Made by a program: the position numbers and the translations under genes. This document shows, in pieces, positions 56,182 through 63,990 of a stretch of DNA of 64,000 nt (its first letter is position 1; every line of letters starts with the position of its first letter). The DNA lies in the NCBI GenBank assembly GCA_910576955.1, contig CAJTJB010000003.1, forward strand, positions 46,389 to 110,388. Reading direction: 5' to 3'. The notes under the pieces were generated by a model. It ran no database searches and was not told where the DNA came from. It saw only the letters and a list, made by a program, of their open reading frames with translations. The DNA is from an uncultured Alphaproteobacteria bacterium. GTDB taxonomy: Bacteria > Pseudomonadota > Alphaproteobacteria > RF32 > CAG-239.

Positions 56182-56601
56182 TTATTTCAAAAAGACGTGT
56201 TCTTTAATAATGCCTTTTCCGAAACGTTTTTCAAGGGATGTTGCACTCACGCGAACGGACAAATTTACCTTTTTTGCCTTAAAGATAAAATCATCGCTTT
56301 TCGGCAGATACAATACTTCCGCATCGTATGATTTGAGCTGCAGCCTGCACCAAGGCCATAAAACACTCGGCTGGTCCTTGCCTGTCAATAAATCGATATG
56401 TCTGGCTGCGCCCATATGTAACGCTGCCGGATAAATATCTACACCGTCCTCGCCATCAGAAACCTCGATAATCTTAAACGGAAAATTATCCGTAGATAAA
56501 CCGAAATAGCTCCGGATGTACGATTTTGACAGCGTCTTGCTGATAATTTTTTTAAAGGGAAGCCCCTTGCGGTTTGCTCCGCCGTGATGTTTTTTCTTCA
56601 T
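56182..56601 (-). CDS. Hypothetical protein, tandem paralogue B
   Basis: 139 residues, basic N-terminus (MKKKHHGGANRKGLPFKKII). SKSYIRSYFGLSTDNFPFKIIEVSDGEDGVDIYPAALHMGAARHIDLLTG aligns by eye with the gene just upstream (56605), and both end in a FGKGIIK/FGKNIIK motif. The folded part appears to be one alpha/beta domain with a Trp-Pro-Trp (VLWPWCRLQL) in this copy only. No named family recognised. It follows the upstream copy by 3 bases, so the two are one operon and may form a heterodimer. Confidence 0.63.
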   Translation of the reverse strand: MKKKHHGGANRKGLPFKKIISKTLSKSYIRSYFGLSTDNFPFKIIEVSDGEDGVDIYPAALHMGAARHIDLLTGKDQPSVLWPWCRLQLKSYDAEVLYLPKSDDFIFKAKKVNLSVRVSATSLEKRFGKGIIKEHVFLK

Positions 56602-56604
56602 ACG

Positions 56605-56997
56605 CTATTGTTTAATAATGTTTTTGCCGAAATATCCGGTAAGGATGGCGCTGCTGATGGCAGCGGTTGAGCCCACGGAAGATTTGAACAAAAAGGAATC
56701 GTCATCTTTGTTATAGAAAACGATGGCAGGGTACAAATCCTGCTTAAATCCTTTAACTTGCATATTGGTTTTGATTTCGCCGCAGGAAAGGGAAATATAT
56801 TCCTTTTCACCCAAGATGGCAACAATCGGTGAGATGTTGACATCGCCGTCGCCGGTATGCGTTTCAGCAATTGCGAAAAGCAAACTTTTGCCGGTTAAAC
56901 CGAAAAAATCGGTCAGGTGCTTTTTTGAAATCTGCGGGTACACAGCGCGGGGAGTAACAGCTTGGCTGTTCTTGCCTCTATTATTCTTTTTTGCCAT
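56605..56997 (-). CDS. Hypothetical protein, tandem paralogue A
   Basis: 130 residues with a basic, likely disordered N-terminus (MAKKNNRGKNSQAVTPRA), then SKKHLTDFFGLTGKSLLFAIAETHTGDGDVNISPIVAILGEKEYISLSCGEIK and a final YFGKNIIKQ. It shares order and spacing of motifs with copy B: 'SK....FGL...' then a (G/E)DG-D turn and the FGKxIIK end. The start is ATG 56997. Minus-strand promoter: TAGACA (57073-57068), 17-base spacer, TATAAT (57050-57045). The leader of about 41 bases has no ribosome site. Function unknown. Confidence 0.63.
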   Translation of the reverse strand: MAKKNNRGKNSQAVTPRAVYPQISKKHLTDFFGLTGKSLLFAIAETHTGDGDVNISPIVAILGEKEYISLSCGEIKTNMQVKGFKQDLYPAIVFYNKDDDSFLFKSSVGSTAAISSAILTGYFGKNIIKQ

Positions 56998-57044
56998 AGA
57001 TATATATAAATTATAAAATGTTGCACTTTTTATAGCATAAAAAA

Positions 57045-57073
57045 ATTATATATGCAAGCATTATTTTGTCTAA
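57045..57073 (-). promoter_or_regulatory. Promoter of the 56605-56182 pair
   Basis: Minus strand TAGACA, 17-base spacer, TATAAT, then an A/T-rich leader without Shine-Dalgarno. Confidence 0.68.
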
Positions 57074-57155
57074 AATATCTGCACCGGCTTTAAGCTTTTG
57101 TTTACGATGTTTATATAACATACCGGCAAATGCAAACATAAAGAGGGATAAGCCA

Positions 57156-57515
57156 ATGAAACGTATATTTACAGTCTTAATGCTTGCCGCCGCAGTGTTT
57201 TTGGGCGGTTGCAATGAAGAAAAAACCGCAACAAACCGGATTTACGTTTTTTCGCAGCCCGGCTGTGGTCATTGCGAACACGCCCGTGCCTATATGGAGC
57301 GGTACTATCAGGGCTATGATATTAGAGAGCTGAATATCCGCGAGGGCAATAATATGGGTTATCTGCAGCGCAGTGCCCGCAAGTTTAAGGTACCGGCGCA
57401 AACATTAGGCACGCCGTTTATCGTGATGGGCGATAATTATATTATGGGGTGGGGCGCAGAGCAGCAAAAACAATTCAACCGCTACGCCAAAGCCTTCAAA
57501 CCCGCCGGCAAATAA
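57156..57515 (+). CDS. Glutaredoxin/thioredoxin-like lipoprotein
   Basis: 119 residues from ATG 57156, with GAGGGATAAGCCA upstream; the open frame before it is not used. MKRIFTVLMLAAAVFLGGC is a lipoprotein signal with lipobox LGGC (Cys19). The mature part is a small thioredoxin fold: IYVFSQPGCGHCEHARAYM has the CxxC (CGHC) redox site, and PAQTLGTPFIVMGDNYIMGW holds the cis-proline (TP). A membrane-anchored periplasmic thiol oxidoreductase is likely. Substrates unknown; other exported proteins in the window with several Cys residues are candidates. Confidence 0.85.
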   Translation: MKRIFTVLMLAAAVFLGGCNEEKTATNRIYVFSQPGCGHCEHARAYMERYYQGYDIRELNIREGNNMGYLQRSARKFKVPAQTLGTPFIVMGDNYIMGWGAEQQKQFNRYAKAFKPAGK

Positions 57516-57559
57516 CCTCCCCTTAAGGAGACATCGCTGCAAACCTCTCTTTTCTCAAA

Positions 57560-57845
57560 GCCCGCGCGTAGCGATACATCCCCTCAACCAACCGCAGCCC
57601 TATCGTTGCAGGTGCCGCAGGCACTGGCTTGACCGAACGGAGTGAGAAGGACAGGAGTGGGTGTAAAGGTAAGGCTTTTATATATCACCCCCACCCATCC
57701 TCCCCCCTCAAGGGGGAGGAGGTTTGGGGAAGTAAGTGTTGTCAATAAGGATTCCTCTCCCTTGAGGGGAGAGGACAGGAGAGGGTGACAACAAATCATC
57801 CATTATCTCCCCTTCACTGGAGGAAGGGGTAAGGGGGATGGGGAC
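57560..57845. repeat. R2 and R3 repeats in a 415-base gap
   Basis: R2 copy at about 57562-57625 (cgcgcgtagcgatacatccc, accgcagccctatcgttgcaggtgccgcaggcac), followed by R3 hairpins at about 57690-57725, 57755-57785 and 57810-57842. No gene is seen. The next gene has AGGAGAAGTGTT before its ATG. Confidence 0.82.
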
Positions 57846-57930
57846 TCAAAAGATGCGTTATTTCTTTGCTTGTTAGGCAAAAATTAACCTTTTCCTTATA
57901 TTCAGTTAATATCTGAACAGGAGAAGTGTT

Positions 57931-58626
57931 ATGAGCGGTATGGTTTATAAAAGTTTCGGCGCAACGGATAACGTTTCCAGACTGATTGTTTTTTTGCACG
58001 GCTACAACAGCACGATTGCCGATGTCGAACCGTATGCGATGATGTTGGCGGAAAAGCTTGCGGGCGCACTGATTGTTGTTCCCGAAGCCCGAGAAGTTTG
58101 CGAGCGTAACCCGCTTAAAAAGCAATGGTACGCGCTGACCGATGTTGACCCCGAACGCCGGCGCAGAAAGCCCGAAACCTCTACCGATGAGATTGTGGCA
58201 ATTTATAACCGCACCGGACAACGTATCAGCAAAGCCGCCAAAGAAATCAACCGTTTTATCACGACGCTGCAAAAGCAATACGGCGTTGCCAACAAAAACA
58301 CCTATGTTATGGGCTTTTCGCAAGGAGCAATGCTCGCCATTTTCGCCGGCTTGACCCGACGTTACAAACTCGGCGGCGTATTTCCGTTTGCGGGGATTGT
58401 TTGCGGCAAGGATACGCTCGAAAAAGAGCTTACTTCTAAACCCGACGTATATCTTTTTCACGGCACAGGCGACCTTTCGGTGCAATATAAAACGCTTGAT
58501 TTCACAAAGGAATGGCTGGAAACCCACGGCATCAGCTGGGAGGCGGTCGAATATGACGGAATTGAGCATAAGCTGATTGAAGACGAAATGGAAGACGCCG
58601 CCGAAATTATTATGCGGTCGGCTTAA
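57931..58626 (+). CDS. Phospholipase/carboxylesterase family hydrolase (YpfH-like)
   Basis: 231 residues of alpha/beta hydrolase. LIVFLHGYNSTIADVEPYA carries the oxyanion HG, VMGFSQGAMLAIFAGL holds the nucleophile Ser (GxSxG), VYLFHGTGDLSVQY the acid Asp, and GIEHKLIEDEM the His. This is the full catalytic triad of the carboxylesterase/acyl-protein thioesterase family (200-230 residues). Natural substrate unknown. Cytoplasmic, no signal. Its 3' end overlaps the convergent 58623 gene by 4 bases. Confidence 0.9.
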   Translation: MSGMVYKSFGATDNVSRLIVFLHGYNSTIADVEPYAMMLAEKLAGALIVVPEAREVCERNPLKKQWYALTDVDPERRRRKPETSTDEIVAIYNRTGQRISKAAKEINRFITTLQKQYGVANKNTYVMGFSQGAMLAIFAGLTRRYKLGGVFPFAGIVCGKDTLEKELTSKPDVYLFHGTGDLSVQYKTLDFTKEWLETHGISWEAVEYDGIEHKLIEDEMEDAAEIIMRSA

Positions 58627-59105
58627 TTTTTGCAGTTAGCTTTTAACCAATTTAATATTTCAAAAAATCTTTGTGCCGCTTGGGAGGGGTTTGTTATGTC
58701 AAACACTGCGGTTTTGAGGTTTGAGCGCGTGTAGTGCTCAAACAAATCGCGATGCGGGGTTAAAATTATCGGCGAGTTTTTCATTCTGCGCCAGTCAAAC
58801 GGATAATGCTCCTCGCTATAAATAAAATTGTATTGCGCCGGACTTATTGTTGCAGCACCGGGAAGTTGGGGCGAACGAAACCAGAAAGCAACCTTTTGCG
58901 GCTCCGGGGCATTAAGCTTAACACTTGCCCCGTTTGCCTCCAAAGCATCTATAAACCGCAGCTCATCGGCAGAGGGGGCTGATTTTCTCGTATAAACACA
59001 GATAAGTTCAGTCCTCTCTGTCAAAAACGGCAGGGCGCAAAGCACCGCTGCCGCAATCAACAAAGCCGGAAATAAAAACTTTTTATATCCGAATACTTTT
59101 ATCAT
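58623..59105 (-). CDS. Membrane-anchored hypothetical protein, partner of the CgeB-like gene
   Basis: 160 residues with one N-terminal membrane helix (FLFPALLIAAAVLCALPFL) and a soluble part outside. TELICVYTRKSAPSADELRFIDALEANGASVKLN looks like the first half of a Rossmann (GT-B-like) domain, and the end SNLKTAVFDITNPSQAAQRFFEILNWLKANC like the last helix of a GT-B fold. The middle FIYSEEHYPFDWRRMKNSPIILTPHRDLFEHY may correspond to one shortened domain. No family recognised. The start touches the stop of the upstream gene (59106), so both are translated together and probably interact. Confidence 0.6.
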   Translation of the reverse strand: MIKVFGYKKFLFPALLIAAAVLCALPFLTERTELICVYTRKSAPSADELRFIDALEANGASVKLNAPEPQKVAFWFRSPQLPGAATISPAQYNFIYSEEHYPFDWRRMKNSPIILTPHRDLFEHYTRSNLKTAVFDITNPSQAAQRFFEILNWLKANCKN

Positions 59106-60116
59106 TTAGAGTTTTTTCTCATCAATCAAAAACTCTACCAAACCGTTTATACGCTGTGCAAATGCATCGGCATTATATTCGGTCACGGCAATCCTGTATG
59201 CCTTTTCGGCTTTTTCGGCACGGGCTTGAGGATTATTGATATATTTGTTATAAAGCGCTTTCAATTCGTCTGCGTTTTTAAACATCGGAATAGAGTCGCC
59301 GAATACAGCCTCAACCTCTTTATTGTACGGCGCAATCATAAAGCCTTTGGATGCGGCAATATCAAACACGCGGGACGGGATGATGCCGATTTCGGATTCG
59401 TGAGCGCTGATATTAACCAAGTTGATTTTTGCAGATGAGAAATATGCACCTAAATCCGCATCGCTGATGTATTCGCCTTTGGCGTAGCCGTCATCAATGT
59501 TGCCAATCCAGAAACGACCGTAAATCTCAACCGGAAGCTTTGCCTCCAACGCTGCTGCCATTGCCGGGCTGGCACGGTCATTATCCCCAACATAGAGCAA
59601 ATTACGCTCTAAATCAGCACGAGGCGCAGGATAAAACACGGACGGATTGGTAAACTCCGGCACATATGCCGCCGCATAGCCGGCGCTGATGGCATAATCA
59701 TAAAAATCACGCGATGAAGTCGCAATGCCGTCAAAGGTTTTCATTTCTTCTTCATACAAAGAATCGAAGTCGCGCAGATATACAACATTTACGGCTTTTT
59801 TGTTGGTTTTGAGCTCGCTCAACGGATTATAGCCGCGAACATAAATGTTTACGCCCGCATCTTCGGCAGTGGAGGGATAAAGGTTATCTTCCGTTACGGA
59901 TACAACATCATACCCGATGCGCGCAAACGCGTTTTCCATATAATTATTTACATCTGCCCTGTTCATGGTGCGATATTGGCGAAGCTCGCCGATACGCAAT
60001 GCAACTTTGTTCAGGTTTGTTTTTACCGTACCTTTTGTTACAAACAAAAAGGCTATCAGCGCCAATAAGATGACTGTCAGCACCGACAAGACGATTTTCA
60101 TAGTTTTATCACTCAT
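59106..60116 (-). CDS. Membrane-anchored CgeB/GT1-like glycosyltransferase-fold protein
   Basis: 336 residues. A membrane helix at 6-26 (IVLSVLTVILLALIAFLFVT) precedes a GT-B-like fold. The C-terminal half, GRFWIGNIDDGYAKGEYISDADLGAYFSSAKINLVNISAHESEIGIIPSRVFDIAASKGFMIAP, is that of the CgeB/'glycosyl transferases group 1' family, with the sugar-nucleotide-site motif G-x-x-P-x-R-(V/I)-F-(D/E)-I. The anchor would place the domain in the periplasm, where nucleotide sugars are absent, if the positive-inside rule holds (few positive residues before the helix, so topology is uncertain). Likely glycan-binding or envelope glycosylation. Confidence 0.75.
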   Translation of the reverse strand: MSDKTMKIVLSVLTVILLALIAFLFVTKGTVKTNLNKVALRIGELRQYRTMNRADVNNYMENAFARIGYDVVSVTEDNLYPSTAEDAGVNIYVRGYNPLSELKTNKKAVNVVYLRDFDSLYEEEMKTFDGIATSSRDFYDYAISAGYAAAYVPEFTNPSVFYPAPRADLERNLLYVGDNDRASPAMAAALEAKLPVEIYGRFWIGNIDDGYAKGEYISDADLGAYFSSAKINLVNISAHESEIGIIPSRVFDIAASKGFMIAPYNKEVEAVFGDSIPMFKNADELKALYNKYINNPQARAEKAEKAYRIAVTEYNADAFAQRINGLVEFLIDEKKL

Positions 60117-60294
60117 AAATTGTCTCCCATAACTTTAACTTTTCCCTCAAAACGGGGATTAGGCAGATATTAGCAGCAACTTTCGGGTTTGCAAAGATAA
60201 AACTTTTTATTTACACAGAATTTCATTTGACTTTGCGCTAAAATTTACCTACATATTCCGTGGTGTTAATTTTTTTTATGGAAGGACTTTTTTG

Positions 60295-60831
60295 ATGAAA
60301 TATATTTGTACTGTTTGCGGACAAGTTATCGACAGCGACGAAATGCCCGAAGTTTGCCCTGTATGCGGCGCTAAAACTTTTAAGCCGATGGATGAAACCA
60401 AAGCTTATGCCGATGAACACAGAATCGGCGTTGCCAAAGGGTTGGACGAACGCGTTGTAGCCGGTTTGCGCGAAAACTTCACTGGCGAATGCTGCGAAGT
60501 GGGTATGTATCTGGCGATGAGCAGACAGGCGGACCGTGAGGGATATCCGGAAATTGCCGAAGCTTTCAAACGCTATGCTTTTGAAGAGGCAGACCACGCT
60601 TCCCGTTTTGCCGAAATGCTCGGCGAAGTTGTGACCGATTCGACCAAGAAAAACGTTGAAATGCGTGCCGCTGCCGAATTCGGCGCTTGCGACGGCAAAA
60701 TGATGATTGCCAAACTCGCCAAAGAGCTCGGGTATGACGCTATTCATGACAGCGTACACGAGATGGCTAAAGACGAAGCCCGCCACGGCAGAGGCTTTGA
60801 CGGCTTGTTAAAGAGATATTTCTCCAAATAG
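60295..60831 (+). CDS. Reverse rubrerythrin (rubredoxin domain first)
   Basis: 178 residues from ATG 60295, with GAAGGAC upstream. YICTVCGQVI and EVCPVCGAKTF are the CxxC pairs of an N-terminal rubredoxin-like iron site. The ferritin-like four-helix part follows with ENFTGECCEVGMYLAMSRQA, FEEADHASRFAEMLGE (ExxH) and MAKDEARHGRGFDGLL (ExxH), giving the di-iron ligands. In usual rubrerythrin the order is reversed. Reverse rubrerythrins are NADH-linked peroxide and oxygen reductases of anaerobes. It is expressed alone. With hydG it points to an oxygen-sensitive life style. Confidence 0.92.
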   Translation: MKYICTVCGQVIDSDEMPEVCPVCGAKTFKPMDETKAYADEHRIGVAKGLDERVVAGLRENFTGECCEVGMYLAMSRQADREGYPEIAEAFKRYAFEEADHASRFAEMLGEVVTDSTKKNVEMRAAAEFGACDGKMMIAKLAKELGYDAIHDSVHEMAKDEARHGRGFDGLLKRYFSK

Positions 60832-60879
60832 CAACAGTTTCGCCTTTTAACGGTGACAAGGGAGAAATATGTATAATAT

Positions 60880-60990
60880 TGTCCCCCGCTCCTATCCTCC
60901 CCCGCCAAGGGGGAGGAATCTTTTGTAATACACATCTTCGCCCTTATGACCTCCTCTCCCCTTGGAGGGAGAGGTAAGGGAGAGGGGGAA
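60880..60990. repeat. R3 repeats
   Basis: cctcccccgccaagggggagg at about 60897-60917 and cctctccccttggagggagagg at about 60952-60974, filling the gap between rubrerythrin and the next gene. Confidence 0.82.
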
Positions 60991-61016
60991 AAATAAATCA
61001 TTTTTCCGCGCGTTTT

Positions 61017-61433
61017 TTATTTGCCCAATATCTGCCGAATAGCGGTTGTGGAGCGCACCGGCAATAAATCTTTGGGGATGCGGTTTGAAACGATGTAGCG
61101 TATGCCCTGCCTTTCCAAAACGGCGCGTTTTTCAGGGCTGTCGCCATCCGAATTAACAAAGAAAATATCTGGTTTTATCTTGTTTAATTCGTCCAAAAAA
61201 TCAAGCTTTCCACTGCCCTGGGCGATGAATGCCTGATGCACAAAGCGGATGGACGAAACCATATACAGCCGCTCTTTTTCATTATAAAGCGTCGGACGTT
61301 TTTTAAGCTCTTCCACTGTTTTATCAGAGCCTATTGAAACGTATAAATCACCATATTGCGCAGCTTCTTCAAAAAAACGGATATGCCCGCTGTGAAGAAC
61401 ATCAAAACAGCCGGAAACAAAAACTTTTGCCAT
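61017..61433 (-). CDS. Cytidylyltransferase-like nucleotidyltransferase (TagD/RfaE type)
   Basis: 138 residues. KVFVSGCFDVLHSGHIRFFEEAAQYGDLYVSIGSD holds the HxGH motif and KRPTLYNEKERLYMVSSIRFV the next conserved block. RSTTAIRQIL at the C-terminus is the RxST-like motif. This family adds CMP or AMP to a phosphorylated sugar or polyol (glycerol 3-phosphate, heptose) for cell-surface polymers. The exact substrate cannot be told. Its start lies 2 bases after the stop of the upstream GT2 gene, so the two form an operon for surface glycan synthesis. Confidence 0.88.
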   Translation of the reverse strand: MAKVFVSGCFDVLHSGHIRFFEEAAQYGDLYVSIGSDKTVEELKKRPTLYNEKERLYMVSSIRFVHQAFIAQGSGKLDFLDELNKIKPDIFFVNSDGDSPEKRAVLERQGIRYIVSNRIPKDLLPVRSTTAIRQILGK

Positions 61434-61434
61434 T

Positions 61435-62329
61435 TTATTTTTCCTTTATTTTGAGTAACGGAATAAAACCGAAGAGATAAAATTTCCGGCAATTCGTTTT
61501 ATTTATAATCTTAAACAACGGCATTATATTTAATAATTTTCCTTTGATTTTGCGGGAGGATGGTTTTGTTTTTATGGTTAAAAGCGGAATAAATCCCAAC
61601 AGGGTTATTCTGTAGATTGTATCATGATAAATATTTTGTGCTGATATTTGTGTTATCTCTTCCGGCGTATAATATTTTGCACATACCTCATTTACTTCTT
61701 TTCTATGCAAATCCAAATTAACCGAACTTATCCCTCCCAAGTGAAAATTAGCAATAACTTCTTCCCAGAATACAAATTTGCAGTTATTGATAATAAATAT
61801 AATCCACTTTTCCCAATCACTGACAATTCTGTAATTTTCATTATATAACCCGTATTCTGAAAATAAATTCTTTTTAATAAAAGAGGCTTGATGGTTAATT
61901 GTATATCCGTTATAAAAAATAGAGTTTATTTACGAACAATGGTATATCGGCGGGCTTTTTTTCCCCTTTCGCGCTGACTATTTCACAGTTTCCGTAAACA
62001 ACATCGGCGCCATAGGCGGGGCAGTGGTAAAATTTTTCAACAATATCCGACGCAGCAAAACAGTCGCCGCCGTTCATAAAGTTTAAATATTCGCCTTTGG
62101 CACGTTTTATGCCTTTGTTCATTGCATTGTAAATGCCTTTATCCGGCTCGGAAATATAGACCGTCATTTTATCTTTGTATTTATTTAAAATATCGACCGT
62201 TCCGTCTGTTGAACCGCCATCAACCACAATCCACTCAAAATCTTGATTTGTTTGCGAAACAATACTTTCGCATGTCCGTTCAATCTCGTCTTTTATATTA
62301 TAACATATTGTGATAACTGATAATTTCAT
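61435..62329 (-). pseudogene. GT2 glycosyltransferase interrupted by a +1 frameshift at an A6/T6 run
   Basis: The first part (62329 down to about 61915; 139 residues) starts MKLSVITICYNIKDEIERTCESIVSQTNQDFEWIVVDGGSTDGT and has the DxD-like region SEPDKGIYNAMNKGI and FMNGGDCF. It ends at a TAA after NKLYFL. Reading on in the next frame from the T6 run at 61914-61919 gives FYNGYTINHQASFIKKNLFSEYGLYNENYRIVSDWEKW, the expected continuation of a GT2 with its conserved His-Gln-Ala and Asp-Trp. Removing one T restores about 297 residues. It could be a true mutation, slippage-based phase variation or an assembly error. Good ribosome site AAGGA. Confidence 0.85.
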
Positions 62330-62354
62330 TTTACAATCCTTGCTTATTTTTTAT

Positions 62355-62453
62355 GTTCCTTTTTTTGTTACAATTTTTCCGCACTGTGAGCAATCCTAAT
62401 ATATTATTTTTACACACATTTTATTTTTGATGAACTGCTTGAAAAAAAGGAAC
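62355..62453. repeat. Palindrome-bounded intergenic element E3
   Basis: GTTCC-T7 (62355-62366) and A7-GGAAC (62442-62453) enclose 75 bases. The interior resembles E1 (CCTAATA, TTTTACACA, TGCTT before the A-run). It lies between the frameshifted GT2 gene and lexA. Confidence 0.7.
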
Positions 62454-62511
62454 GTTTAATTTAAGCAGGACTATTTTGATTTATTCAGATTAAAAAACAT
62501 AAAAAAAGCGC

Positions 62512-62545
62512 TTGACATTTTCAAAATCAAGAACTAAAGTAGAAC
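62512..62545 (+). promoter_or_regulatory. lexA promoter with SOS box
   Basis: TTGACA 62512-62517, 17-base spacer, TAAAGT at 62535-62540. GAAC-TAAAGTA-GAAC (62531-62545) overlaps the -10 box. GTTC-N7-GTTC (the other strand) is the known LexA site of alphaproteobacteria, so LexA should repress its own gene. Confidence 0.88.
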
Positions 62546-62571
62546 AAAATTTAAGAGATTACGGAGGGAAT

Positions 62572-63231
62572 ATGTTAACGCCTAAACAACATGCATTATT
62601 GGTTTTTGTAGACGAATTTATCAAAGAAAACGGGCATTCGCCGTCGTTTGAAGAGATGAAAGCCGCCGTGGGGCTAAAGTCCAAGTCCGGCATTCACGCG
62701 TTGCTGAATTCGTTGGAAGAGCGCGGGTTTATCCGCAAGTTGGCGCACAAGGCGCGCGCGCTGGAAGTTGTCAAATTGCCGAAAACCGAACATTCCGCAA
62801 CAACGCCGAAAAACACGGCTAACGATAACGGCGAAACCGAGTTTTCGCTCTCTATCCCGCTATATGGCAAAATCGCTGCCGGCACGCCGATTGAGGCAAT
62901 AGCAAACCCGTCCGAATATATTTACATTCCCAAAAGCTTTTCCACGGCTTCCGAGCTGTACGCGCTGACAATTGAGGGCGAGTCAATGATTGAGGCAGGA
63001 ATATTTGATGGCGATACCGCGATTATCCGCCGTGCGGACCGCGCCAATAACGGGCAGATTGTTGTTGCGCTGGTCGATAATGAAGAAGCAACCCTGAAAG
63101 TGCTTGATAAAAAATCCGGCAATGAAGTATGGCTCTTGCCGTGCAACAAAGAATATTCCCCGATTAAGCTGACGGCAGACCGGTTGAAAATTCAGGGCAT
63201 CTTATATGGCATTGTCCGCAAATATAACTAG
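62572..63231 (+). CDS. lexA: SOS repressor LexA
   Basis: 219 residues from ATG 62572 with GGAGGG upstream. MLTPKQHALLVFVDEFIKENGHSPSFEEMKAAVGLKSKSGIHALLNSLEERGFI is the winged helix-turn-helix N-terminal domain with the alphaproteobacterial 'LT.KQ..LL.FI' start. The linker is followed by the cleavage site in KIAAGTPIEA (Ala-Gly), the catalytic Ser in IEGESMIEAGI and the Lys in NEEATLKVL. On DNA damage RecA filaments stimulate self-cleavage and derepression. Length is within the family range. mtnN follows after 7 bases. Confidence 0.95.
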   Translation: MLTPKQHALLVFVDEFIKENGHSPSFEEMKAAVGLKSKSGIHALLNSLEERGFIRKLAHKARALEVVKLPKTEHSATTPKNTANDNGETEFSLSIPLYGKIAAGTPIEAIANPSEYIYIPKSFSTASELYALTIEGESMIEAGIFDGDTAIIRRADRANNGQIVVALVDNEEATLKVLDKKSGNEVWLLPCNKEYSPIKLTADRLKIQGILYGIVRKYN

Positions 63232-63238
63232 GAATACA

Positions 63239-63907
63239 ATGAAAAAAATTGCAATAATTACAGCGATGCAAAGCGAGTTTAATGCTGTCTGCTCGCAATA
63301 TGATTTTAGCTGTGATAACGGCGTGGCTCGCGCGTCGGTTTACGGCAAAGAAATACTGCTCATAAAATCGGGCATCGGCAAGGTACACGGTGCGCTTGCT
63401 GCGGCAAAAGCGTGCGGCGAAAATGTGGATTTGGTCATAACCACCGGTTTGGCGGGCGGCATAGATGCGTCTTTAGCGCAGGGCGATATTGTGTTGGCTC
63501 AAAAAGTTTGTTATCACGATGTCTGGTGCGGTGCGCCGAATGCAAAAGGGCAGGTGCAGGATATGCCGTTGTATTATGAAACCCCGCAGGAGATTTTGCA
63601 GCGGTGTGTCAAAAATGCGCCCGATAATTATTTCCGTTTGGGGCTGACTGTCACCGGCGACCAATTTATGACCGACCCAGCGCAGTTAAGGGAGGTCAAA
63701 GCCGCTTTCCCCGCTGCATTGGCAACAGATATGGAAAGTGCCGCCATTGCGCAGGCTTGTTATGTGAATCATACGCCGTTTATGTCTTTGCGTATCATCA
63801 GTGATGTTGTCGGCAAACCGGAGCAGGAAGAGCAATATAACGCTTTCTGGCAAAACGTCCCCCACAAAGCCGCCGAAATGGTCGATACCGTCCTGAAAAG
63901 CTTATAA
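63239..63907 (+). CDS. mtnN: 5'-methylthioadenosine/S-adenosylhomocysteine nucleosidase
   Basis: 222 residues from ATG 63239, with TAGGAATACA upstream; 33 bases of lexA in another frame precede it. IAIITAMQSEFNAV carries the acid Glu, IKSGIGKVHGALAAA and TTGLAGGID the ribose- and purine-contact regions, and ATDMESAAIAQACY the catalytic Met-Glu-Ser. FMSLRIISDVVG completes the purine nucleoside phosphorylase fold with the Asp. It cleaves MTA, SAH and 5'-deoxyadenosine (made by radical-SAM enzymes such as HydG). Probably cotranscribed with lexA. Confidence 0.92.
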   Translation: MKKIAIITAMQSEFNAVCSQYDFSCDNGVARASVYGKEILLIKSGIGKVHGALAAAKACGENVDLVITTGLAGGIDASLAQGDIVLAQKVCYHDVWCGAPNAKGQVQDMPLYYETPQEILQRCVKNAPDNYFRLGLTVTGDQFMTDPAQLREVKAAFPAALATDMESAAIAQACYVNHTPFMSLRIISDVVGKPEQEEQYNAFWQNVPHKAAEMVDTVLKSL

Positions 63908-63939
63908 TCACAAAGCCTCATTCCCCCAAAAAAAGCTCG

Positions 63940-63990
63940 TTCCTAAACCGCCCCTTCCCCGGAGGAAGGGGTAAGGGGGATGGGGACAAC
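63940..63990. repeat. R3 repeat at the right end
   Basis: cccttccccggaggaagggg followed by taagggggatggggacaac; the same as the copy at 57810. Confidence 0.78.

Noticed and set aside
57814..58569. 251-codon minus-strand frame opposite the esterase gene
   Set aside because: The plus strand carries the complete catalytic triad of a known hydrolase family.
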